From contig NC_135567.1 of assembly GCF_964340395.1 (NCBI RefSeq), positions 8,176,658 through 8,240,657 on the forward strand: DNA of 64,000 nucleotides, written 5' to 3'. The notes beneath the pieces were generated by a model that was not told where the DNA came from, ran no database searches, and was given only the letters and a program-made list of their open reading frames with translations. A program made the translations under genes and the position numbers. The stretch comes from Glandiceps talaboti. Its lineage: Eukaryota > Hemichordata > Enteropneusta > Spengelidae. Shown here piece after piece: positions 9,949-23,103 of this stretch (the first letter of the stretch is position 1; each line of letters starts with the position of its first letter).

Positions 9949-12715
9949 TAAATGGCGCTGTTGATCGGCTGCCCACCTGTTGATTTTGTCTGCAGTATTA
10001 TTCGATTTTAGAGGCCATGTGTCACCGTTTCACTGATATTTTATGACGGCTTGTTTTATAGTGATACTTGGAACGGAACGGTGAACTGTTGCAGCGTTGT
10101 ATTCATCTATTGAGACAGAAAGTTAGCTAACTTTTTCATGTACTGATACCCATCATGGCTGCCAGGTCTTGGTCATGCGTACATCAGTCTACCCAGTCGC
10201 TGTCATGGGGTCAGTAGATGGCAAAACGTATGCGGTTTGCAAAACCTTCCTTCAAGTCTTCATTTTGTTATCGTGGTCGTACAGCTGGACGCAAACACTC
10301 CAAACCTAAGTTTTCGATTCCAACTATTATTAGTAATCGTTGTCCTGGGTCAAAAGATCTGAGGTGCGGAACAGGCTACTACGGCAAATTCCTATCTCCA
10401 TTGATGCTACTTATGTTGAGTCGCTGCCTATTCGTACCATAATAACACCTAGGAGTGCACACCTTGTTAAAAACAAACGTGACTCTGTTCTAGTGATAAT
10501 TCCGAGAGTTTCTTCATGCTTCCAGAAATTACAACTAAATGCTGGTCTGGGGAATGTACGTTCTATTAATGGTGAGATCAGTGATGTAATGTGGACATTG
10601 ATCGAACGACCAGTTCCTGCACATTGTCAGGGTCTAGGTATCTCTAATCTCCGATCACAGTATCGTTATTTCGGTTTGAAAATTCAGCGACCACCAAATG
10701 GCAAGTTCAACATCTGGTGAAGGAATTTCTGAACAATTGACAAGGCTGACTTGCATGACAAACTTGCGGTCAGCATCGCAGACTATAGCATTGCAGACTG
10801 TCCACCTGTCATGAACGCCGAATGCTTGTCAGAATTTTATCATGAAACTGTTAGGAAGGTATTGGATACGATTGTCCTTATAACTGAATGTGTCATCACC
10901 CAGAAAGTGCGTTGCCCATGGTTTTGTGAGGAACTACTGTCATTGATCATGAGAAGAGAAGTGTGTAAATTCGAAAATAAGTGGCGCACATCACAACTCG
11001 AAATCGATCGGCAAATCTTCTGTACTAAGCGGGTTGAATATTTCTGTCGCTGTGATGAAATAAAGTCAGCTTTCCATCGGACTAGCATTAATGAAGGAGA
11101 CAACAGAGGATTATTTAATATTATTACTGAGTTATTAAGTACCAAGGCATTCAATTCAAACGCATTTCAAAATGACATCCAAGTACCATCCAAATTCCTC
11201 GAATTCTTTGAAGCCAAGGTATCAAAGCTTCGTGTCGGACTTGTTGTTCAGTCCAAATCACATTTTCACTGAGTTTGAGTCTGTGTCAGTTAAAACGCTA
11301 GTAAAGCGGTTGTCTCCAAAATCATGTGAACTTGATATCCTCCCAAAAAACCTTGTCAAGAACTGTATTGACTCTCTTGTGCCTTTATTAGCTCATTTAT
11401 ACAATATTTCACTTTCGTCTGGCACCGTCCCTAGCCATTCTAAATCATCAATCATTTGTCTATTGTTGAAGCCTGATCTTGACCACAATGTACTGAAAAA
11501 AAAACTATAGGCCCGTATCCAATCTGTCTTTCTTGTTGAAAGTTCTTTAGAGAATTGTCACGCAGCAGCTAAATGACCATCTCGCCAAGATTCAGCTATA
11601 CACCAAGTGTCAAGGCACATACCGAGTAATCACAGTACTGAAACTACACTCCTCCGCGTCCACAGTGATATTATGCTTGCATTAAGTGACAGAAAAGATG
11701 TAATTCTCGTCATGCTGGATTTATCTGCTGCCTTCAATACGACGAGGTCTTGTTAAATAGACTGCAATTTCATTTTGGTATCACAGGTATGGCTCTGTCC
11801 TGGTTCAGATCGCATCTAGTCAATCACCACCAGTATGTTAAAGTCAATTCAACTAAAGCATCCACATCACATTTGAAATATGTTTTTCCACAAGGATCGG
11901 TATTTGGCCTCGACTACATGATGTATCTTGACGACTCTGGTATTTATGTTATTTGCAATAGGCCTGATGAAGTTGTAGCTGATGTAGAGGCATGCGTCGA
12001 CGATATTCGTAGCTGGATGATGTCCAATATGTTGGTACTCAATGATGATAAATCTGAGGTTGTTCATTTCTCCTAATGCCTAAAATCAGATGTATCAGAG
12101 CTAACTAGCCTTAAGATTGGTAGGATTGATATCACTCCATCCTCTTCAGTTCAGAATCTAGGCGTGATTCTAAATAGCGATGGCTCCATGTCTAATTAAA
12201 TCGGTCAGATATGTAGAAATGGTTATTTCGCGTTGCACATAATTGGAACGATTCGTCGACTTTTGGACAAATAGTCTCTTGTATGGAATAACTAAAATTC
12301 AAATTAAATGTTTACAGACTCTTCAAAATGCCGTTGAGCGTCTTGTCAGATCAGCCGAGAAGCTGTGTCTAATTCAACTGTGTGGCAACTTTAACGAACA
12401 TACCGACAAAGAGCCTTCTCAGTTTGCCCACCTTCTTTGTGGAATGCACTACCATTTGATATTTGTAGCGCTAAGACTATCTATCTGTTCACATGTCCAA
12501 AAGTGGATTGAAGACGCATCTTTTTAGACATTATTTAATTTGATGATTTCAAGTTGAGTTGCTAGGTTTCGCTGCAGGTCAGTTGACTCTTCTGAAAATT
12601 TTATCGAAAGAACTTTTAAACGACAAGGAATTTTAAAGTCATTTGTTGCCTTTCTTCTCTGACATTTTATTGTACATTTGTGTTAAATTATGTGGAATAT
12701 AAAGCATTCTTAACT
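9949..12715 (+). mobile_element. L2/CR1-like non-LTR retrotransposon, copy A
   Basis: The 5' end carries ATGGCGCTGTTGATCGGCTG, which is matched in reverse by copy B at about 16950-16998. Broken coding sequence follows in order: start of the endonuclease domain, post-endonuclease region, reverse transcriptase, and C-terminal domain. The 3' end has ATTGTACATTTGTG and GGAATATAAAGC, with no poly(A) or clear target duplication seen. Most of the endonuclease is deleted. It lies in the large ankyrin intron, in the opposite orientation to the host gene. Confidence 0.8.
10218..12527 (+). pseudogene. LINE ORF2 remnant (reverse transcriptase), copy A
   Basis: It is read in several frames broken by stops and shifts. 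10340-10720 has an endonuclease-start-like segment (LNAGLGNVRSINGEISDV). 10751-11272 is the post-endonuclease region (CPWFCEELLSLIMRREVCKF, then FLEFFEAKVS). 11172-11510 is the start of the reverse transcriptase (LSPKSCELDILPKNLVK). Around 11690-12076 come VMLDLSAAFN, GMALSWFRSHLVN and the PQGSVFG turn. 12243-12527 holds the C-terminal part. These motifs are typical of L2/CR1 elements. No intact frame remains, so it is dead. Confidence 0.8.
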
Positions 12716-14130
12716 ACTGAAGATCATGACTGTGTGAATGAGATGGTCTGGTTGATTATGTTGTATATTTGAAGTATTGTTCTGTTGGTAATTCAACTTT
12801 TCCAGTTAGTGATTTATATGCCATGGTTAGCCTGGAAAACTTTTGCCTGTTTTCTAATAGTTCCCATTGAAGCTCCCTTAGCATTGCTGTACCACTGTCA
12901 GTTTTGGTGTAGCGTTGAAGAACAAAGCGGGCCTGTCCGTCTTTGAATCATTTCAATGTCATGTTTGTCAGTAGTTGTATGCGGGTCCCAGGTACAACAA
13001 GCATAATTTCTAGGATGGAACGGACAAATGTAAAATATGACAAGTACATTATTTTGATGTCTTTTGGTGCGGATTTTAAGTTCCAGCGTAGAAATCCTAA
13101 TGTTCTGTTGGCATATAGCTACTATGCCGTTAATGTGATGTCTCCATTTAAGATCATTTGATAGTTCAATTCCCGAATACGGATGATGTTTTACAGTTTC
13201 AAAGGGCATTCTCTTTGATATGATAGACGTGTATACGGTTTGTGTTTGAGGATGCTGTGTATTAATTATGTAAAATTTAGATGAATTAAATTTATGTTCC
13301 ACTTGTCAGTCCAAGAGACGAGGGAATGTAGATCTTTTTGCAGCTGGAAAGGGTCGTTCAGATAGTTGATTTGCCTGTATAAACGACAGTCATCTGCAGA
13401 TTGTCAAAGATTTGTATCTTTGGAAATATTTTCGGAGATGTCATTTATATAGAAAAGGAAGAGAAAAGGTCCTAATACGGTACCGTGTGAAACACCCAGG
13501 TCAACTACAATTGGTGTTGAAAGTTCTCCATTAACATCAACACGTTGTGGTCTGTTGTTATCGCATGGTTAGAAAGGATTCCATCCACTTTATACTTTTA
13601 CCACGAATTCCGTAATAATGCAATTTGTGTTGGCGTTGGTGTGGAATGACATTGAATGCTACCGGGTGGATGTCATTTTAGTCGGTATGTGGTCACTCAT
13701 AATTTGTAGAAGACCTGCGTCATTCGATGTAAGGTTCAGGTTTTGTTCCTTTTATTTATTTGTTTATTTATTTATTTATTTATTTGTATATTTACTTATT
13801 CATTCATTCATTTATTTGTTTATTTACTTTCTTCATAAATCTATCTTGTTAACATCATCCCTCATTTTGTAGAGATCAGCTTTATGGATTTCGTAAATTT
13901 TCCTTGGTTTTCTGCAGTTGAATTTTGCTTTAAGATCGATGAGTGCAGTTGGAATATCGTAGTCAATTATGCCTGGTATTACTTGGCATCTATTTACGAG
14001 TTCAGGTTTTGATGTAAACATTAACTCTAAGATGTTAACGCCTCGAGTTGGTTTATTTATAGTTTGTTTTATTGAAAAGTTAGCTGCTATTTGAAGTAGC
14101 TTTTTACATAGACCAGTTGTACGACTTGAA
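12716..14130 (-). mobile_element. Jockey-like non-LTR retrotransposon fragment
   Basis: Minus strand, from 14130 down. It starts with an endonuclease C-terminal piece (MFTSKPELVNRCQVIPG, then IPTALIDLKAKFN). Next come an RT piece with GTVLGPFLFLFYINDIS and ADDC (the YADD site as SADD), then HPYSGIELSNDLKWRHHING, and the tail with DPHTTTDKHDIEMIQRR. These match the RT and tail of jockey-type elements of invertebrates. It is interrupted by frameshifts and by a TTTA/TTCA microsatellite near 13752-13830. It is a different family from the LINE copies on either side. Confidence 0.75.
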
Positions 14131-16998
14131 ATGTTGTCTTAAAAATATTTTAAAATGTCAATAGTCTTTCTTATTTCAAAAAATAGCCAATTCAACAGAG
14201 AGGGTGCGCACACTTGAAAAGCCACCTGGCCCTAAGATTTATTGAAATTGCCATGTGGTTGGACTAAGAGTAGTTTTTCAGCAGAACACAGATTTGATGT
14301 TGGAACATAAATACCAATTAAATCTGACAGGTACAGTGGTGCCACATGATTAATAGTGATCAGTAGGATTTTGAAATTAATCCTGACCTCAACTGGAAGC
14401 CAATGTGAGTCAATGAGTACAGGAGTAATATGGTCAACACTACGTGTATTGACGAGACAGGATGCAGCATTCTAAAGTGATCGCACACAATATACCTGGT
14501 ATTTTGAAATTCCATACAATAGGCCGTTGCTGTAATCGAGCCAGGAAGTCACAAATATATGTATTAATTTCTCTGTACAGGCTTTGTTTAACAGTTTGCG
14601 AATGTTTCCATTCTTGTATAATGAAAAGTAAACATTCTTGCAAATATACGCTACGATACGATATATTTTAATACCCGACCAAAAAGAGAAGAGAAAAATG
14701 ACATCACAAATGTAAATACAATGAAGCAAATAATCAGATCGGATAACAGGAATCAGAAAATAGCAATGCTAATCGTGTCTGATCCCTGGAAACAGTAAAT
14801 AATGGTATAAGTTTAGGGTGTAAATAAAAATAGAAAAGGTAGCTCTACCCTTGTTCCCCTTAGCTCACCCCCCCCCCCAATATATCTCTGAGCGGCAAAA
14901 TACAAGGAAGGCATATCTTACATTAAACTTTCCACTGTTATATGGTATACTCTTTCAATAAATCTTTACATAATAATGCTATGAATCACTGTTTTCTCGG
15001 TTCGTTTCTGGTGACCTGATTTATTGAATGCCATGTAATTGCACCTGTGTATGTCATTGAGTGTTTACTATAATATGTTTCAACAGAAGGTACACATAAA
15101 GTATCCTGGTATTTTTGTATTGAAGTCATGGTTTAACACATTGAAGTATTCATCAATAGAATGTGATACATTTTTGTGCAGTAAATCATAAACAAAAGTC
15201 CTGACCAAAAACCTATTCATCTTATATACATCGAGAATCTAGCTAATTATGACATCCTCTAATGGAGCTGTATACAATGTGAATAGCATAGGACCTACAA
15301 CTGATCCTTTTGTGACACAGTACTTTAAATGTGACATAGACGACACTTTGACATGTTGATGGCGATTGAGAATGTATGATTTAAACCGGGCTCGAGCTGT
15401 GCCAATGACACCAAAACGAAATTCCAGTCTATTTAACAAAATTTTATGGTCGATTTTATCAAATGCTGCTGATAGCTCCAACATGATAAGACCGACAGCC
15501 TTCTTATTATTTCAATCGGTAGCTCATTGTTGCTGTCATCGAACTGGGCACCGAGCCCGTTCCAAAGCGTCGAGACTTTGGTTTCGAAGTACTCTAGAAA
15601 GTTGTATGGAATAGTCATGACAGGGATGTCACATGGAAGAGTATTGGCATTTAATGCCTTGGTAATAGATAACACAGAAACGGTGTTGAATAGCTTTTTG
15701 TTGTCTGCTTCCTCACTTCAAGTCTGATAATAGGTTGATTTCGTTTTATCGCACAGACGGAAGTATTCAAGTCTTTTAGTTAGAAAAAAATAGCGATCGA
15801 TTTCAAATTGCGAAATACGCCATTTAGGTTCAAACTTACGCATATCTTTCCTCAACACTATGAGTTCGTCGCAAAACCACAAGGCCAACACTATAGAGTG
15901 CAGAATATCAGTGATCTTTACCATATCACGTGAATCAGGGTGTTTAACATAAAAATCCAAGTCAATTACAAACAGAAGATGGCCAGACACCAGTGCAGCT
16001 GTTTCTAAGAGTTGAAAATTCAGAAGTCGGTGGTTGTTGATATATTTTTTGTATATTTTTGGAGGACGATAGATCGCAATAACAAGCAGAGACTGACTTG
16101 ATGATCGGAAAGTTATATCTAGTGACTCAATAACTGAAAAGGTTTCCGATGGCTCGAAGATTCGACCGGGTTAATATAGCTCCTTAACCATCAAATTCGA
16201 ATAGAACAACAATACTGATGGACAGTGTAGCCACTGATCTACAGAAGGAAATCAATGATCGCAGGATCGGCGGCACTCTTTAGCCATGTTTCTGTAATGT
16301 TGAAAATATTCATATTTTCGACAAACAGTTTTGACGCGAGAGCAGCAATCTTCCCATTGACAGAACAGGCATTCAACAGAGTAGCATTCAAATGTAATTT
16401 CTGGAAACAAGTTGAGATCCTTGGGATTTTCAGTAAATACAGTCACGTTTTCTTTCTTTTAAGGGTGTAATCACATTTTACATAGCATTAACTCACTATA
16501 AATTACTTCATTAACAATTGGAATTTGCTGCAGTGTCCAACCCAGCACCTGTTATATATGAAGCTGAATGACTTCGAAGTTCGCCAACTGGTAATAACTG
16601 TTTGAATCGAAAATATTGGTTTGTGATGTTTGTGTCCAGCTATTCAACCACGCAGTTTTAAAAAAGAATTGAGGGGCTGTCTTGTACTTGCATAGCATAT
16701 CATTTGTTCTGTTAGCCACATCCCCCCAAGACACTGAAGTAGGTTGAATGACAAAGACCGGGAGGATGTGTTGATTCTGGTGCTACAACACATATACTCA
16801 GAAGGGTCTGCGAAATTACTAATTCAGCAAAGGACTAAAACCCTGCTACAGTTCACAAGCCGGTTCTAGGTATCGCAATAAAACAATCAGTAGAAATACA
16901 GAGTTAGAATGGTAAATGTGCAGGTTAAAGTCTTTTTAAAACTGGGAGCACGCTCAACAGGTAGGCAGCCGATCAACAGCGCCATCTACGGCATCTTC
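14130..16998 (-). mobile_element. L2/CR1-like non-LTR retrotransposon, copy B
   Basis: Minus strand, same family as copy A: its 5' end (16998 downward) carries the matching GGCGCTGTTGATCGGCTGCC. In order it shows an endonuclease start with NIFNITETWLKSAADPAI (the ETW motif), the post-endonuclease region (MRKFEPKWRISQFEIDRYFF), an RT with MLELSAAFDKIDHKILLNRL and SVVGPMLFTLYT, and a C-terminal domain with SWLDYSNGLLYGISK. Stops and shifts in every domain show it is inactive. Copies A and B point at each other with the jockey fragment between them. Confidence 0.8.
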
Positions 16999-17074
16999 AT
17001 TTGTTGTTCCATACCGGCCAATTCATATGACAATGTTTATTCTTATGATATGAGACTTTCAATATATTAATATT

Positions 17075-17205
17075 TATGTTTGCATATTAGGGGTAAATAT
17101 TGCGAAGTACTTTAGCTGACCTCACTTTAAAAAAACAATTATTCAATTTTGATTCCACTTGTGTGGGTGGTTTTTATCATTTCTTATTCTCGTAAAACAA
17201 TCATG
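17075..17205 (+). repeat. Interspersed repeat, copy 2
   Basis: Direct-orientation partner of 640-830, sharing AAGTACTTT, TTGATTCCACTTGTGTGGGT-type and ATCATTTCTTATTC segments. 17206-18330 after it shows only AT-rich DNA without supported features. Confidence 0.5.
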
Positions 17206-18329
17206 TGTACAAGAACTTTGCATTTCCCAATAATACAATTCATTTTTAGAATAAACTTATGATTATTTGGTTTCCATGGATTTAGTAAGAATTTAAACCC
17301 CTTTCAAGTTTTGTTATTCAATTTATGGTAGTATTTTCAGTAAAATGAAACATTTGAATTTTATATTTCATAGCCTTCTTGACATAGCTAATCATTTGTC
17401 TCGTACAGATGAATGCTCTATGTAAAATCATGTTATACCAGGCAAACCGTTAAATTTAAATTTTAGTCAGTACTTAAATGTCTGATTGCGGGTAAATCAG
17501 AGGTCAATTACAATGTCGATATTTTTCTGATTCAATTCTTACAATATTATTATTATTAACAGAGAAGACAGATAAATTAAAGAAACTAAACACTCCTTTT
17601 AACACTAATATGGTTTGAAAGTATCATTTCAGTCTATCACATGTTTGTGTAAATTTACGACACTGATGATGACAGGAGTAAATAAAAGAATGATATGAAA
17701 GATATTGGCAGTTTAATTTGGTGACAAGAATGGTGAAATGAATAGGAATCACATAATATCTTCATGTCCTAGTGAACCTTCAATATAAGTAAACTCAGCT
17801 TATAATACCAAAGTGTATGAGAAAATTGTGTTTCTTCAAGTTCTAATAAGTTGACTTGATATCAGTACGGTGTATGAGAACAATATGTACACATTAGTAT
17901 ACATCGGTATCAGTAATATCGTACTGACTTTTGCAACATTGTTGGTTAGATGCATAAATATCATTATACCGTAAGGTTGATATTTCATGCAAGATGTGGT
18001 GGCTAATATTTATTGTCTTGATTTTTCCGTTAGGTAATAGCAACACAGAAATGTGAGTTACCTTTGATGATATTAAAGGGTATATTGGACAGTAGCCTAT
18101 ATGTAATTTGTTATTTCAAAGCCTTGTCAAAGACACGTTACTTGCAATGGGAGAGTTTGGGAAAATGATATATGTTGTTTATGCTAATGTAAATTAGTAG
18201 TTAATATAGACCTTTTGATGTACTTTACATGTAAGGGGGATTTGATAATGATGACAAACATGCTAAATTCATTTCCTACTGTAATGTAAATGAAAGGAAA
18301 TATAGCTTTCACATATTTGTATTAAATTT

Positions 18330-18705
18330 GAATATGCTGATTATACTTTTACATAATTTACATATTAATTATGATGATTATACTTTTACATAATTTACAT
18401 AATATGCTGATTATACTTTTACATAATATACATATTAATTATGCTGATTATACTTTTCCATAATTTACATATTAATTATGCTGATTATACTTTTACATAA
18501 TATACATATTAATTATGCTGATTATACTTTTACATAATATACATATTAATATGCTGATTATAGTTTTACATAATATACATATTAATTATGCTGATTATAC
18601 TTTTCCATAATTTACATATTAATTATGCTGATTATACTTTTACATAATATACATATTAATATGCTGATTATACTTTTACATAATATACATATTAATTATG
18701 CTGAT
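18330..18705 (+). repeat. AT-rich tandem repeat, about 38-bp unit
   Basis: The unit contains ATGCTGATTATACTTTTACA, TAATTTACAT or TAATATACAT, and ATTAATT. About ten copies are in direct array, some shortened by a few bases. Confidence 0.9.
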
Positions 18706-19189
18706 GAGTAAACACATATCAATCATGAGTTTTTTGATGACGATAAAAAATTATAAAGGTAGTTTTCTATTTCAATCCTTAAACTGATAGAAGTATAACA
18801 TGCCTTGGTGTTTTTGAAATGATTCATATCTATACACTACATGTTATTCATATGAATTAAGCTACTTAAAAATACTAGTTGAATTATTAAGCAAGTGTAA
18901 ATGATGTAGTAGATGTATAATAATAATATAATTATCAAACGATGGTCCTAGTATGCTTTATCACCCTTAGATCTATTCATAGACATGTTACGTGCCAGGT
19001 TTATTTTGCAAAAACAGCATTTTATGAATATGGTATTTCCGCTAATTATGCTATTCACTAAAAACCCTCACTGAAACCATGTTCAGACTTTTCTTGACTT
19101 TTGATATGTTGTTCAGCTTACAATTCTGAGTAAGATGCATTAAAAATAATTTATGTGGCAATTATGTCCGGGTCAAACCTTATTCTGAT

Positions 19190-19720
19190 TGGACTAAACT
19201 CTCAAGTATAGATGTGATATCATCGTTACCAGGGAGGACAAAAAGGCATGTCTCAATGAGGAAAAAAGACAAGATAATTGAACTAGAGGAACTTGAGAAA
19301 GTGATATTATTACAAGCCAACCTGAATGGTATTAAAGCAATGTCTCAATGAGGAAAAAGGCCTCATCTTCAAAATAGAAACAACTACGACCGGCCTTATA
19401 ACAAATACATGGTCACGATACCATATGCGAAGGACGTCCCAAGAAACTGTGTCGGATCAACATCAAATATAACAACTCTGAGTCAGTGGCATTCAAACAG
19501 CAAACCACTCCACAAAAACGCTTTAATGTCACACAAGGAAAATACAACATCTGAACATTGAACCTGGGTGATATATAATGAGATACCTTTTAAGGACTGT
19601 CATCAAATGTATATAGGAGAATCGGGAAAATGGACAATACTGTAGCTTTCGCTAACAATTTTCCCAAAATATATAAGCGCTAACAAAATCTGACACAACC
19701 ATCTCAAAATCAACACAGAG
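19190..19720 (+). pseudogene. Penelope-like or related retroelement remnant
   Basis: At 19571-19640 one frame reads VIYNEIPFKDCHQMYIGESG. It resembles the GIY-YIG nuclease start (I-P-C-K-D-C-x-x-x-Y-I-G-E-T-G-R) found at the C-terminus of Penelope-like elements. The first Cys of that motif is Phe here, and the frame stops soon after. Upstream sequence is degraded. The family is an inference from this one motif. Confidence 0.45.
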
Positions 19721-20987
19721 ACAGGGATGATGAACTATTGACATCTACAATCAGCTGATCACACCACCACCTAGTGGTCAGTTGTTACTATGGAATTTCT
19801 CATTATGATGAGGATCGTCGGCCAAAAAAACCAAAATCATTGAACTTCTTGTGCGTCATAACATGTGCAAATCATTTGATCTACTAGTTGATAACCATTT
19901 TTGGTCAGTCCACTTTACAATTTTGTATCGCAATTTCACTATATTGATACATTGAGGTAAAAGTATGTACGTTTATTTGAGTATGTGTATACTTATATGG
20001 AGTGCAAAAGTAATGAGGAAAACAGTCTTTACAAATAAGTACAATCATTGATGCTTGGAATAAATATTCTTTCAAAAAAGGCTGTGGGAAGATATAGGTG
20101 GGTTAACGAACCAAGACATGTTGGTGTACTAAAAATAGATAGATACACCGCAACATCTTATAAACAGTAACTTGTGCATAGCATCGTCGTAAACCACAGC
20201 CTTCAAATGTTGGTTATCCTAGTATTTTTTAATGAGACTAGTAACTTTTACACGAGTCTTTTCAGACATTCATTTACTCAGTGCATGCAAGGACTGTTCA
20301 CGTTATGTCCGCCTACTGTTGGACTCACTGTATACAGTCAGAAAATATTGTTGCTTCAAGGGCATGACCCTATAAACAGGACATTCATTCACAGTGACAA
20401 GTCAGGTATAAGTAAGAGTATTAGTATATTAGCCATCTCTGTTTATGTTAATATAATTTAGTATATTCGTTAAACATGACTGACATACATTTGTCCTATA
20501 AAATATGTTGATGTACCTTACAGCATTAATGAATAATTTGCATAATTAATTCATTTTTGGTAATTAGGCTATATCTTACGAATGCATACTTCAATTTCAA
20601 TATAAGCTAGTGCATATTGAAACTCTGAGTCAGTGGCTGATGAAACCCAAAAATCCAGGTGTGAAGTTATGAATAAATGTGGAAAGTCAGAAAACGCAAC
20701 TTGAAAATATAAAATTGTGTCATATAAAGTTTGTATAAACATGGTGGAAAGTATTCAAACATCGATGTTATTGAATCGAACAATTATTTGACTAAACTCA
20801 TTCTGTTTGCGATACTTGTATCATTATGATGGAATATAAGGCCTACTAAAGACATGGAGTTCTCCTGCATGTTAACTTTACTGAAATGAGAAGGCTAGGC
20901 AGTCGTGCCGGGCATGCATATCGGTCATACAGTCTTTGCATCTTAATGATATGTAAAATACAACGTAGTATGACGTGGCATCGAATA
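19721..20987. other. Unannotated stretch
   Basis: No recognisable exon, RNA or repeat family. A 95-codon plus-strand frame at 20174-20461 has no identifiable domain and no splice support, and I treat it as chance. Confidence 0.4.
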
Positions 20988-21166
20988 TGTTATGGCCTGC
21001 GATCAGTCTATAGTTACTAAATGCTATAACTATCACTGAGACGACACATCAGACTTACACAAAGTACGCCATCTTTATTACATTGTGAGCTGACGTCATC
21101 AACAACATTATACATGACCTTTGACCTATAACTGTGACTTCATACATGAACTCATATATACTAACA
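20988..21166 (-). repeat. 3' LTR (179 bp)
   Basis: Begins TGTTAGTATATATGAG directly after the polypurine tract and ends GGCCATAACA on the minus strand, giving the canonical TG...CA ends with a 5-bp TGTTA/TAACA inverted repeat. It contains an AATAAA signal. No second LTR was found in the window. Confidence 0.7.
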
Positions 21167-21497
21167 TCTCCCCTTTTCCAAGATTTGTCTTTGTAAACAT
21201 CTGACTTTGACATTATACAGTGTTTTGTTATTGCATTGTCTTTGGCAATTATGTAAAATCAGAGTAACGGTTATTGCATTGTCTTTGGCAATAATATCAA
21301 ATCTCAGGCGAGACAGTAGACTACTGTAACGTGTTAATCAAAGCATATGATATGAAATCAATACTGTACTGTCAATAATTGTTCATTGTTCCGAGTCTTT
21401 ATATCTTTATATGGTCCATACTTGCAGTTGACAGTTGCATGCATAACTGTACATTTATATAGTTGAACACAAACTATAACTAAGTTTAAACTTCAAT

Positions 21498-22400
21498 TTA
21501 GACAGTAAAGTCTTTATACTTGTGTGGTACAACGCTTTGCCGCCCACACCTTGTGGTTACTACTTTTGTTACTGGTGTTGAAACCAATGGCTTAGAGTCA
21601 ATGATATTGTCTTGAGATTTAGCTGTTGTGATGCTTGTTAACATATCCTTTTGTCCAGATGAGGGCGCTGTTTTGGAAGACTGTTTCACAGTGTTTTCCA
21701 TTTCTGACTTTACAGGATGAGACATTGTTGTTTTCTCAAACTTACTGGGTGTTATTTGTGATGTATGTGGTTTGACATCACTATGATCTGGTCGTAGAAA
21801 TTTCCTATTTCTTCGATACAGTTTGCCTTGTTCTGACTCTATCAAGTACGAACGCGTGCCAACCTTTGCTACACACATTCCTTTCTCCCATGGTTCTCTA
21901 TGTCTTATCGGCTGTAATCTCACCGAATCCCCTATCTCCAATGCTGGAAGTGGCTTAGCATGTTTGTCATATGCTGCTTTGGCTTTCTGACGTTTGGTTA
22001 TGATGTTGTCATAAACACCATCAACAATTTGTGGTTTTAGTAATGGTTCAGATGTTGGTATAGTGGTTCTTGTCCTTCTGGACATTAGTTTTTGAACTGG
22101 ACTTGAACCATATATATCAGGTGTATTTCTCCATTCAAGCAAGGCTAATCGCATGCACTTACTATCACGTTTAGCTTTCTTAACAAGCTTCTTAGCAATC
22201 TTCACTGCTGACTCTACCTTGCCATTACTTTGGCTGTGATATGGCAAAGTAGTTGTGTGTTTAAACTCCCATTCGCTAGAAAAAATGGAAAATTCATCGC
22301 TGATGTATTGCGGACCATTGTCTGTTACCATATCCGCTCTTCCTTGTCTTGCGAAATGAATCTTTGTAGTATTGATTATAGTTTGGTCGTCTTTATACTG
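21498..22400 (-). pseudogene. Ty3/gypsy integrase, C-terminal part
   Basis: A long open frame (277 codons from the first Met at 22331) with upstream coding still readable to about 22400 (TKIHFARQGRADMVTDNGPQ). The second Asp of the D,D-35-E triad is in TDNGPQY and the Glu in NGKVESAVK. A C-terminal SH3-like region follows (LEIGDSVRLQP, then WEKGMCVAKVGTRSYLIE), as in gypsy integrases. The tail is Ser/Thr/Lys-rich and ends at a stop 331 bp before the LTR. The first catalytic Asp and the zinc-binding N-terminus are missing, so it cannot work alone. Confidence 0.85.
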
Positions 22401-23004
22401 TGAGTGTTTACTGCGCAGGTAGAACAGCGTTCTAATCTAGCGAGTACGCGCTCGCTTTGCTCATTGTACCAACTGGCAAATCTAGTTTCTCATATATTTG
22501 ACTGTCTGAAACATGATTGTTGACAGATGAAGGCAATATTATGACTCACTTATTGTTTTGGTCTATGGCTGAAAAGTGGTCTACAAATTCTTTAGTTGTA
22601 ATACTCCTATGGATCTATAATGAACTTTGTGACAGTGAGCTTAGCCATTTTTTCAACCCAGGGCAGCATGTCAATGTTTATTGAGCCCGGTATAAACAGA
22701 GTGTGGACAATATACACTTGTATAATGTATTAAGGGTAAAATTGCGATATTGAAAAAATGGGCTTATTTTAGGAGGTTAGGAAATTTGAAATTTGAGAAT
22801 CTGGGGGGGGGGGGGTCTGTGAAAGGAATTTGGCCAAAATAAGTTATCCTCAGCCACCTCGTCCTGTAAATTATGTCTGTTCCCTAAGCTACTAAACCTC
22901 TGTGTGTGGATATTATCAATTGTTTCAATTCTTATTTTTGAGTGTGTAGGAGCATGCGGTGCTTCAACAAATGAATTAGAATTGCAGAAAATAGTATTAC
23001 TAAC

Positions 23005-23103
23005 CTTGTTGACTGCATTAACTGTAGCTTTGTAGTCTAACAGCAGACTGCAAACCTCTGAACTGCCACTCCGTGCTGCTTTGTGTAATGGGGTATCTTT
23101 ATC
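23005..23103 (-). CDS. Ankyrin repeat exon (33 codons)
   Basis: A 99-nt phase-0 exon encodes one ankyrin repeat: DKDTPLHKAARSGSSEVCSL and then a LLLDYKATVNAVNK-type end. The acceptor is TATATTTACAG before GAT and the donor is AACAAG followed by GTTAGTAA. TPLHxAA, the second-helix LLL and the xVNAVNK turn are all present. It has the same strand, length and phase as the exons at 62 kb and 6.2 kb. The open frame continues into the intron by chance for about 75 codons; this downstream part has no ankyrin character. Confidence 0.8.

Larger units (their letters stand above)
20988..22440 (-). mobile_element. 5'-truncated Ty3/gypsy LTR retrotransposon
   Basis: Minus strand. It keeps the C-terminal half of integrase, a polypurine tract (AAAAGGGGAGA) and the 3' LTR. 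Gag, protease, RT, RNase H and the 5' LTR are absent; recognisable coding is lost near 22440. It lies in the ankyrin intron in the same orientation as the host gene. Confidence 0.8.
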
